Source of the DNA: Zoogloeaceae bacterium
Lineage (GTDB): Bacteria > Pseudomonadota > Gammaproteobacteria > Burkholderiales > Rhodocyclaceae
Reading direction: 5' to 3'
Length of the DNA stretch: 5,592 nt
NCBI GenBank assembly: GCA_031290535.1
Contig: JAITNI010000244.1
Span: 1-5,592 of the forward strand
The notes beneath the pieces are model-generated. The model was not told where the DNA came from, did no database searches, and saw only the letters and a list, made by a program, of their open reading frames with translations. A program made the translations under genes and the position numbers. Each line of letters begins with the position of its first letter. Position 1 is the first letter of the stretch. Positions 1-5,592 of this stretch are shown here, one piece after another.

Positions 1-256
1 GCACCCGGCGCAGGCTCACCCACAGGTGTTCCGGCAATTCGCCGGATTTCAGCATGTCGATGAAGGTGCGGACAATTTCGCTGGGGGGCGGCAGCAAAAT
101 GGGTTTGACATAGCCCCAATCCACGGACAATTGCCAGACCGTCACCAAAAGGACGGGCAAAATCACGTAGCTGACGAATCGTCCCGCAGATTCCAGAAAA
201 TTTTTCCCTCCCGAACCCGCGACACGAACGCCGGATTTTCCAGTCTCTGCCGCCAT
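1..256 (-). CDS. SsuC-like ABC transporter permease, N-terminal part
   Basis: Inner-membrane permease subunit of an ABC importer of the sulfonate/taurine/nitrate group, cut by the left window edge after 85 codons. It begins MAAETGKSGV, has a first membrane helix at about residues 29-45 (YVILPVLLVTVWQL), and then shows the family's characteristic stretch ILLPPPSEIVRTF at about 53-65. The segment SGELPEHLWVSLRRV follows, where SsuC-type proteins enter their second helix. The ATG lies only 4 nt after the stop of the binding-protein gene, so the two are almost certainly co-transcribed and probably translationally coupled; the Shine-Dalgarno sequence (AAGGGC) is weak and very close. The C-terminal transport domain with the EAA loop lies outside the window. 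The family is clear, but the substrate cannot be read from this fragment. Confidence 0.88.
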   Translation of the reverse strand, partial: MAAETGKSGVRVAGSGGKNFLESAGRFVSYVILPVLLVTVWQLSVDWGYVKPILLPPPSEIVRTFIDMLKSGELPEHLWVSLRRV

Positions 257-260
257 GCCC

Positions 261-1256
261 TTATTTCAAACCCAGTTCTTGGGTAATGGACAGGTCTACA
301 ATGGCATCAATATTGACCTGCCGCCTGATGATGCCGATTTTGTGGATGTATTCCGCTGTTTTCCTGAACTCGTTGATGTCGTTCGGGGTCAGCGCCGTCT
401 TGAAATCCAGCTTTTTCAGCACTTGCGTGGTCAGTTCCGGCGAAAGGTTCACGTCCTTGGCAATCAGTTTTCCCGCCTCAACCGGATTGGAGAGGATATA
501 GGCGCGCCCTCTTTCATAGGCGCGAAAAAATGCCTTGATGGCGTTTCTTTTGGTCTTCAGCGCTTCAGGAGACGCCACAATTCCCGAAATCCCCGCTTTC
601 AGCCCCGTCCCATCCGCCAGCACGCGCACCGATTTGGCCGATTCAAACTTGGTCAGAAACGGCTCCCAGACCGCGCCCGCGTCAACATCCCCGGCGACGA
701 TGGCCGGAGCCACATCCGAATTCAGCAGGTTCACGTATTGAATGTCCTTGAAGGTCAACCCGCCGCGTTCCAGCACCAGCGCCAGCAGATGCTCTGTGTA
801 CGTGGCCTTGGGAACGGCCACTTTTTTGCCTTTCAGGTCGGCAGGCGTCCTGATCTTTGAATCATAAGCCGTGATGACCGCAATGGTCTGGGGGCCATCG
901 GAAGCCTTGCCGATGATTCTGCGTTCAATTCCGGCGGCCGCGCCCACCGTAAAAGGCGTATCGCCCAGCGTGCCAATGTCGGCCAGTCCCGAAGCGAACG
1001 ACTCATTGACCGGCGCGCCCGCATCAAAAATATTGATGACCGCCTTGGTGCCCGGACTGGACTTGGCCAATTCCTCATTGAGCCAGCCCTGATTTTTGGC
1101 GACATACAGGGGGGCGTAAAGCGGCGTCCGCTGTGTCGAAATACGGAGTTCCGCTTCTTGCGCCCAAGCGCCTGTCGTACCGGACGCCAGTAAAAACAGG
1201 GGCAGTATCGCGCGCGAAAAAACGCGGCTCAAAGTGACGAAGGATGTTTGAATCAT
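261..1256 (-). CDS. SsuA-like periplasmic substrate-binding protein of an ABC importer
   Basis: Periplasmic binding protein of 331 aa that should capture a sulfonate-like or related small organic anion and deliver it to the adjacent permease. Residues 1-32 form a typical Sec signal peptide: R11 and R15, a hydrophobic core at about 16-29, and a likely cleavage after A30-W31-A32. The mature part shows the two-lobed SsuA/NMT1-like pattern: LRISTQR near the start, ASGLADIGTLGDTPF at about 88-102, RTPADLKGKKVAVPK at 136-150, and the hinge-lobe motif VAGDVDAGAVWEPF at 187-200. Length is normal for the family. A strong ribosome site AAAGGAG stands 9 nt before the ATG. The gene follows the monooxygenase by 31 nt with no promoter or terminator between. 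Nitrate, taurine and thiamine-precursor binders share the fold, so the ligand is inferred only from the neighbour. Confidence 0.9.
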   Translation of the reverse strand: MIQTSFVTLSRVFSRAILPLFLLASGTTGAWAQEAELRISTQRTPLYAPLYVAKNQGWLNEELAKSSPGTKAVINIFDAGAPVNESFASGLADIGTLGDTPFTVGAAAGIERRIIGKASDGPQTIAVITAYDSKIRTPADLKGKKVAVPKATYTEHLLALVLERGGLTFKDIQYVNLLNSDVAPAIVAGDVDAGAVWEPFLTKFESAKSVRVLADGTGLKAGISGIVASPEALKTKRNAIKAFFRAYERGRAYILSNPVEAGKLIAKDVNLSPELTTQVLKKLDFKTALTPNDINEFRKTAEYIHKIGIIRRQVNIDAIVDLSITQELGLK

Positions 1257-1287
1257 GTTTGTGGCTCCTTTGTTTTTTCAATAAAAA

Positions 1288-2628
1288 TCAGCGGGCAGGC
1301 AAAACATAGGGGTTCAGGCCCAGATGCTCGCGCAAGGTCTTGCCCGTGTATTCCCTGCGGAAACGTCCGGCTTTTTGCAGCACGGGAATCAGGTGGTCGA
1401 CAATGTCTTCCAGTCCGCTGGGCTGGACGTCGACATTCAGGTTGAAGCCATCGGCGGCGTTCTGGTCAACCCAGTTCAGAATGTCGTGGGCGATCTGTTC
1501 CGGCGCGCCCACAACGACCCGATGCCCGCCGGTGAGATTGCTGAACAGCAACTGACGGGTATTCCAGCCTTTGCTTTTGGCCTCTTCCAGAATGATGCGG
1601 CGATGCCAACGCAGGGCGATGGGAATGGAATCGGCGGCTTTTTCTATTTTGTCGTAGGGCAGGGGCGCGTCCAGTTGCAGGTCGCTGGTTTCGAGACCAA
1701 ATTTTTGAGCCAGGTTTTCCAGCAGATGCTGTTGGTCAAGCTGCGCGTCGAGTTCCTGTTTGCGTTGCTGCGCTTCTTTTTCTGTGCCGCCCAGAATCGG
1801 AAATACGCCCGGCAAGACCAGAAATTGCGAAGGGTCGCGGCCATTGGCCTGCGCCAGCGCCTTGGCGTCGCGGTAGAACTTTTGGCTGCCCTCCAGTGTG
1901 CGCTGGCCGGTAAACAGGGCGTCGGCGTAACGCGCTCCGAAAGCCTGACTTTCTTTGGATTGTCCAGCCTGAAAAATCACCGGACGCTGCGGCCCGCGTG
2001 TCACCTGAAGCACGCCGCTGGAACGGAAATGCCGACCCTCCACCTTGATGGGGCGCAGGCGCTGGGGGTCGATATAGACGTTGTTTGTCGCGTCCGCCAC
2101 GATGGCGTCGTCGGGCAGGGAATCCCACAGCCGGGTGACGATTTCCGCGAATTCGCCCGCCCGCTGGTAGCGTTCCTGTTGCTCAAAGCCTTTTTCCACG
2201 CCAAAGGCTTGCAGGGTTTCGGGCGTTTGGCTGGTGATGATGTTCCAGGCCACCCGTCCCTTGCTGATGTGGTTCAGGGACGCAATCTGGCGGGCGAGGG
2301 GATAAGGATGGCCGAACAGGCTGGTGGTGGTGGCAACCAGCCCGATATGCTGGGTGGCCTGACTCAAGGCGGCATGCAGGACAATGGGGTCAAGCGCCCG
2401 CCAGGGACGGGTCAGGGCTTCGTCCCAGGCGTGTCCGCTGATGCCCGCCGGGGTATCGGCCAGAAACAGAGCGTCGAACTTGCCGCGTTCGGCAATCCGG
2501 GCGATATTGATGAAGCTGTCAATGTCAGTGGACAGCGTTTCTGGATGCGGAAGCGTTTTCCAGGCCGCATCGTGACGACCGGAAGCCAGAAGGTTGACGC
2601 CCAAGACGATTTCTTTTCTCGATGGCAT
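1288..2628 (-). CDS. FMN-dependent monooxygenase, NtaA/SnaA/DszA family (luciferase-like)
   Basis: Class C flavin monooxygenase of 446 aa, cytoplasmic, using reduced FMN from a separate reductase plus O2. Members of this family cleave nitrilotriacetate, oxidise dibenzothiophene sulfone, or act on other C-S and C-N compounds. Seen here: an N-terminal strand KEIVLGVNLL (5-14), GKFDALFLADT (49-59), the family block TTTSLFGHPYPLARQIASLN (100-119) followed by GRVAWNIITS (124-133), FQAGQS (219-224), and the C-terminal TGKTLREHLGL (428-438). The length matches NtaA/DszA (about 450 aa) and is longer than the alkanesulfonate enzyme SsuD (about 380 aa). GGGAG lies 8 nt before the ATG. It is the first large gene of an operon with a sulfonate-type importer, which suggests scavenging of an organosulfur compound; that role is inference. 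No flavin reductase is visible in the window. Confidence 0.92.
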   Translation of the reverse strand: MPSRKEIVLGVNLLASGRHDAAWKTLPHPETLSTDIDSFINIARIAERGKFDALFLADTPAGISGHAWDEALTRPWRALDPIVLHAALSQATQHIGLVATTTSLFGHPYPLARQIASLNHISKGRVAWNIITSQTPETLQAFGVEKGFEQQERYQRAGEFAEIVTRLWDSLPDDAIVADATNNVYIDPQRLRPIKVEGRHFRSSGVLQVTRGPQRPVIFQAGQSKESQAFGARYADALFTGQRTLEGSQKFYRDAKALAQANGRDPSQFLVLPGVFPILGGTEKEAQQRKQELDAQLDQQHLLENLAQKFGLETSDLQLDAPLPYDKIEKAADSIPIALRWHRRIILEEAKSKGWNTRQLLFSNLTGGHRVVVGAPEQIAHDILNWVDQNAADGFNLNVDVQPSGLEDIVDHLIPVLQKAGRFRREYTGKTLREHLGLNPYVLPAR

Positions 2629-2631
2629 ATT

Positions 2632-2715
2632 TCAGTCTCCCGATGAAAGAAAAAATTTGCGCTGGATAATATCGGCTCGCCTGCCGGATGCGTTGGAATG
2701 ACTGTGTTGAGGCAT
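2632..2715 (-). CDS. possible 27-aa leader peptide ahead of the monooxygenase gene
   Basis: A short open frame of 27 codons begins with ATG at 2715 and ends with TGA three bases before the monooxygenase ATG (TGA-aat-ATG), inside the predicted transcript leader. An AGGAG sits 10 nt before its start. The peptide begins MPQHSHSNASG, continues RRADIIQRKFF and ends LSSGD. It has five serines, no cysteine and no methionine beyond the first, and a tandem of two normally uncommon Arg codons (AGG CGA, residues 12-13). Its 3' end overlaps the Shine-Dalgarno of the monooxygenase, so ribosomes translating it would run directly over that site. This could give translational coupling or a leader-peptide switch. 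Not recognised as a known family; a chance ORF cannot be excluded. Confidence 0.4.
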   Translation of the reverse strand: MPQHSHSNASGRRADIIQRKFFLSSGD

Positions 2716-2727
2716 GATGTCCCTGCT

Positions 2728-2750
2728 CCTGAATGAAAGAGGCATTCAGG
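2728..2750 (-). promoter_or_regulatory. perfect 8-bp hairpin or operator dyad in the monooxygenase leader
   Basis: The arms CCTGAATG and CATTCAGG match perfectly around a 7-nt loop. In the minus-strand RNA, the last bases of the 3' arm (AGG) form the first part of the AGGAG before the 27-aa leader ORF, so folding would partly hide that ribosome site. As DNA it could equally be a dimeric repressor site lying about 30 bp downstream of the expected transcription start. No T tract follows, so it is not a terminator. Confidence 0.4.
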
Positions 2751-2786
2751 TTAGCAAGGCAGTTTTATGGCAACAACAAATAAAAA

Positions 2787-2815
2787 ATTATATGTATATT
2801 GCATTAAATGGTCAC
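2787..2815 (-). promoter_or_regulatory. sigma70-type promoter for the monooxygenase/ABC operon
   Basis: On the minus strand, GTGACC (2815-2810, 4 of 6 matches to TTGACA) stands 17 bp from a perfect TATAAT (2792-2787), in the most AT-rich stretch of the intergenic region. Transcription would start near 2780, giving a leader of about 150 nt before the monooxygenase. The weak -35 box would fit a promoter that needs an activator, for example a LysR-type regulator such as CysB or Cbl, but no binding site can be assigned with confidence. Confidence 0.55.
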
Positions 2816-2968
2816 AAAACAGACTGCGCGGGATTCCATTGGATTTTGCATCCGGCGTGTTGCCCGCTTGCGCCAGATCACATGCGGGAAGGCATCTGGT
2901 CGGCGTGTCCGCAAGAGGGTGCATCCTTCCCCGTTCGTGCAGGATGCGGCCCGTTATTTGGCAAAAAT
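2816..2968. other. divergent intergenic region without a recognisable gene
   Basis: This stretch lies between the minus-strand operon promoter and the plus-strand rplU promoter. No convincing coding frame, RNA gene or terminator is seen. It contains three short inverted repeats: CCCGC/GCGGG (2863-2867 and 2884-2888), CCAGAT/ATCTGG (2873-2878 and 2894-2899), and GCATCCT/AGGATGC (2921-2927 and 2941-2947, 13-nt loop). These could be regulator sites or chance. Confidence 0.5.
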
Positions 2969-2996
2969 TTGACAATTGCCGTCAAATCCGTATACT
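2969..2996 (+). promoter_or_regulatory. strong sigma70 promoter of rplU-rpmA
   Basis: A perfect TTGACA (2969-2974) is separated by 16 bp from TATACT (2991-2996, 5 of 6 matches). Transcription would begin near 3003, leaving only about 30 nt of leader before the rplU ATG. That is too short for an elaborate autoregulatory leader structure. It fits the steady, high expression expected for ribosomal protein genes. Confidence 0.78.
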
Positions 2997-3032
2997 CGCG
3001 AGTCCTTTTCTTGCAGTTCTTTGGAGTCCAAC

Positions 3033-3344
3033 ATGTACGCGGTCATAAAAACTGGTGGCAAGCAGTATCGGGTGTCAGCCGGTCAAAAACTTAAAGTAGA
3101 ACAGATACCGGCAGATGTTGGCGCTGAAATCACCCTCGATCAAGTCCTCCTGGTAGGCGAAGGCGAGAGCGTGAAAGTGGGCGCCCCTCTGGTTGCCGGG
3201 GCAACCGTCAAGTGTACCGTGGTGTCCCACGGTCGCCATGACAAAATCAAGATTTTCAAGATGCGCCGTCGCAAGCATTACCAGAAGCATCAGGGGCATC
3301 GGCAGAATTACACCGAGTTGCGTATTGACGCAATCGCGGCCTGA
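3033..3344 (+). CDS. rplU: 50S ribosomal protein L21
   Basis: L21, 103 aa, a 23S rRNA-binding protein of the large ribosomal subunit. The whole length is diagnostic: [14 protein letters not shown] at the start, a beta-rich middle, and the C-terminal rRNA-binding signature [19 protein letters not shown] (about 70-88) followed by RQNYTELRI. The length equals the usual bacterial form. The ATG at 3033 is chosen because it gives the standard N-terminus and has GGAG 7 nt upstream. An in-frame upstream ATG at 2976 is rejected because the -10 box lies downstream of it. It is the first gene of the classic rplU-rpmA pair, with rpmA 15 nt downstream. Confidence 0.98.
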   Translation: MYAVIKTGGKQYRVSAGQKLKVEQIPADVGAEITLDQVLLVGEGESVKVGAPLVAGATVKCTVVSHGRHDKIKIFKMRRRKHYQKHQGHRQNYTELRIDAIAA

Positions 3345-3359
3345 GCAAAGGAGCAAGAC

Positions 3360-3644
3360 ATGGCACACAAAAAAGCAGGCGGCAGTTCCAGAAACGGCCG
3401 CGATTCAGAATCCAAACGTCTGGGCGTCAAGCGCTACGGCGGTCAGGTGGTGCTGGCAGGCAACATCCTCGTGCGCCAGCGCGGCACAGCCTTCCACCCC
3501 GGTGAAGGCGTCGGCATCGGCAAGGATCACACCCTGTTCGCGCTCACCAATGGCACCGTGCAATTCGCCATCAAGGGCGCGAAGAATCGCCGCACCGTGA
3601 GCATCATTCCGGTGGCGGAGGTGGCTGCTGCGGCGGCAGAATAA
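3360..3644 (+). CDS. rpmA: 50S ribosomal protein L27
   Basis: L27, 94 aa, whose flexible N-terminus reaches the peptidyl-transferase centre of the ribosome. It begins [19 protein letters not shown] directly after the start, with none of the cleavable N-terminal extension known from Firmicutes. The conserved core follows: [23 protein letters not shown] and [17 protein letters not shown]. The C-terminus ends in an alanine-rich tail (EVAAAAAE), a little longer than the 85-aa E. coli protein. A strong AAAGGAG ribosome site lies 6 nt before the ATG. It is co-transcribed with rplU, and a strong intrinsic terminator starts 18 nt after the stop. Confidence 0.98.
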   Translation: MAHKKAGGSSRNGRDSESKRLGVKRYGGQVVLAGNILVRQRGTAFHPGEGVGIGKDHTLFALTNGTVQFAIKGAKNRRTVSIIPVAEVAAAAAE

Positions 3645-3662
3645 ACCGCAGGCCGGACATTC

Positions 3663-3692
3663 AAAAGCCCTGTCTTCGGACAGGGCTTTTTT
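3663..3692 (+). terminator. intrinsic terminator after rpmA
   Basis: A perfect 12-bp stem (arms 3663-3674 and 3679-3690, core GCCCTGTC/GACAGGGC) is closed by a TTCG loop flanked by C and G. This is the exceptionally stable C(UUCG)G tetraloop. Six T (3687-3692) follow the GC part of the stem. A matching A tract on the left side means it may also work weakly on the other strand. It separates the ribosomal protein pair from obgE. Confidence 0.93.
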
Positions 3693-3734
3693 GTGGGTAC
3701 GGGCGTTGGGGGATGCGCTTTCCTGTACCTGTTG

Positions 3735-3760
3735 CAGGGCGCGACATGCCGCGCCTCCTG
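3735..3760. repeat. GC-rich inverted repeat between the rpmA terminator and obgE
   Basis: GGCGCG (3738-3743) and CGCGCC (3750-3755) form a 6-bp stem with a 6-nt loop; CAG and CTG outside can extend it past a 2-nt bulge. No T tract follows on either strand, so it is not a second terminator. Function unknown; it could be a protein site or a chance GC-rich palindrome. Confidence 0.35.
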
Positions 3761-3774
3761 AAGAAAAACGATAA

Positions 3775-4991
<1,217 letters not shown>

Positions 4992-5234
4992 GTGTTCGCC
5001 CTTCTGGGCGTAACCGCGCTGGATTTCGGCGTCCTGCAAACCGCTGTGCTCATGACCATGCCGTATGTGATTTTGTCGCTCCTCCTCTTTCACTTTCTGG
5101 AAAAAACCCGCCTGAACGCATTTGTGATCGCCCTCATCATTGCCGCGTTCTGTCTCACTTCATACGGCATTCTGACCACATGGCTCAATTCGCCCACGGC
5201 GGCGGGGATGTTCAGGGGGATTCAGAAGTGGTGA
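4992..5234 (+). CDS. small multi-helix membrane protein, unknown function (body; frame broken at its start)
   Basis: This frame encodes 80 residues if read from GTG at 4992, but no Shine-Dalgarno precedes that codon (the upstream is pyrimidine-rich). The natural N-terminus appears to lie in the neighbouring frame from ATG 4940. The joined 97-aa product would have three membrane helices, at about 8-27 (ILLYLSLLFFVFALLG), 31-53 (around TMPYVILSLLLFHFL), and 58-82 (around FVIALIIAAFCL). A short charged loop EKTR (54-57) lies between helices 2 and 3, and the tail ends in GMFRGIQKW. No family is recognised. It follows obgE without a gap, so it is probably co-expressed with it, and it ends about 100 bp before the dehydrogenase gene. 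No catalytic motif is visible. Confidence 0.6.
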   Translation: MFALLGVTALDFGVLQTAVLMTMPYVILSLLLFHFLEKTRLNAFVIALIIAAFCLTSYGILTTWLNSPTAAGMFRGIQKW

Positions 5235-5335
5235 GGGGAATCCACAGGGCCATCGCATGAATCTCCCTGTCTTTCCTCCCATTTTTCCGCCGTCAGGGGC
5301 AAAGCCTGTAGAATTCCGGTTTTCCCTTTTCCCGG

Positions 5336-5592
5336 ATGCTGCCCGTGTCTGCTGTGTCTCCCTCTGCGCCTCCTGTGCCCCCTGTCCGCCTGGTCATCAA
5401 CGGCTATGGACGCATTGGCCGCTGTTTTTTGCGCGCCCTGTATGAAGCAAATCTGGCCCAGGCGTTTCAGGTGGTGGCGATCAATGAACCGGCGGATTTG
5501 GCCAGCATGGCCTATCTGACCCGCTTTGATTCCACGCACGGACGCTTTCCCGGCACGGTGGCGACCGACGGGGAGACGCTGCTTGTCAATGG
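5336..5592 (+). CDS. GAPDH / erythrose-4-phosphate dehydrogenase family protein, N-terminal part
   Basis: NAD-dependent aldehyde dehydrogenase of the GapA/Epd family, cut by the right edge after 85 codons. The Rossmann nucleotide-binding motif NGYGRIGR is at residues 22-29, the second strand VVAINE at 46-51, and the conserved DSTHGRF at 65-71. The acidic residue closing the second strand is Glu (E51), as in E. coli Epd (INE), whereas most glycolytic GAPDHs have Asp. The enzyme would act in glycolysis/gluconeogenesis or in pyridoxal-phosphate synthesis; the catalytic Cys lies outside the window. From ATG 5336 the protein carries about 13 extra Pro/Ser/Val-rich residues. GTG at 5375 would give the usual family N-terminus, but neither start has a clear ribosome site. 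The family is certain; the choice between GAPDH and Epd is open. Confidence 0.88.
   Translation, partial: MLPVSAVSPSAPPVPPVRLVINGYGRIGRCFLRALYEANLAQAFQVVAINEPADLASMAYLTRFDSTHGRFPGTVATDGETLLVN

Noticed and set aside
255..860. A 201-codon open frame on the plus strand
   Set aside because: Antisense to the SsuA-like gene, Arg/Gln/Phe-rich, no recognisable domain and no ribosome site.
1324..2646. A 440-codon open frame on the plus strand
   Set aside because: It lies opposite the monooxygenase gene, whose sequence is clearly conserved family protein. The plus-strand product shows no family motif and is low in plausible structure; it is an antisense shadow caused by GC-rich codon use.
2683..2856. 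Inverted pair GCCGGATGC (2683-2691) and GCATCCGGC (2848-2856)
   Set aside because: A single 9-base match about 156 bp apart, one copy inside the leader ORF and the other outside the transcript; no terminal structure of an insertion element or target-site duplication is seen.
2976..3032. Upstream in-frame ATG that would extend L21 by 19 residues
   Set aside because: The -10 box of the promoter (2991-2996) lies downstream of this ATG, and L21 proteins start at [11 protein letters not shown].
2714..3094. A 126-codon open frame on the plus strand across the intergenic region
   Set aside because: No good ribosome site, runs through the rplU promoter and into rplU in another frame, and the product has no recognisable features.
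5244..5270. ACAGGG/CCCTGT hairpin after the small membrane protein, considered as a terminator
   Set aside because: The stem is only 6 bp with a 15-nt loop, and no T tract follows directly; too weak to call.

Overview
The window reads as chromosomal DNA from a proteobacterium of moderately high GC, most likely a betaproteobacterium or a nearby gammaproteobacterium. The evidence is the gene order rplU-rpmA-obgE, the Obg sequence (features such as [10 protein letters not shown] and HLVDLAPF), and the proteobacterial type of L21 and L27. No species can be named from the sequence alone.

Left half (1-2815, all minus strand): an organosulfur-type scavenging operon. Reading right to left, a good sigma70 promoter (-35 at 2810-2815, -10 at 2787-2792) is followed by a leader of about 150 nt. 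The leader carries a perfect 8-bp hairpin and a possible 27-codon leader peptide. Next come a flavin-dependent monooxygenase of the NtaA/SnaA/DszA type, an SsuA-like periplasmic binding protein, and the start of an SsuC-like permease that runs off the left edge. The ATPase and the flavin reductase expected for such a system are not in view. The likely logic is import of a sulfonate, sulfone or related compound, then oxidative cleavage by the monooxygenase. The real substrate is unknown.

Middle (2816-3032): a divergent intergenic region with a near-consensus promoter for the ribosomal genes (TTGACA, 16 bp, TATACT). Several short inverted repeats are present but no gene.

Right half (3033-5592, all plus strand): rplU (L21) and rpmA (L27), closed by a strong terminator with a C(UUCG)G tetraloop. 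Then obgE, the ribosome-assembly GTPase. A small three-helix membrane protein overlaps the end of obgE, but its reading frame is broken at a run of seven T. Last is the beginning of a GAPDH/erythrose-4-phosphate dehydrogenase family gene, cut by the window edge.

The most interesting points are the leader-ORF and hairpin arrangement in front of the monooxygenase, and the frameshift at the T7 run in the small membrane protein. Nothing in the window proves a wholly new system.
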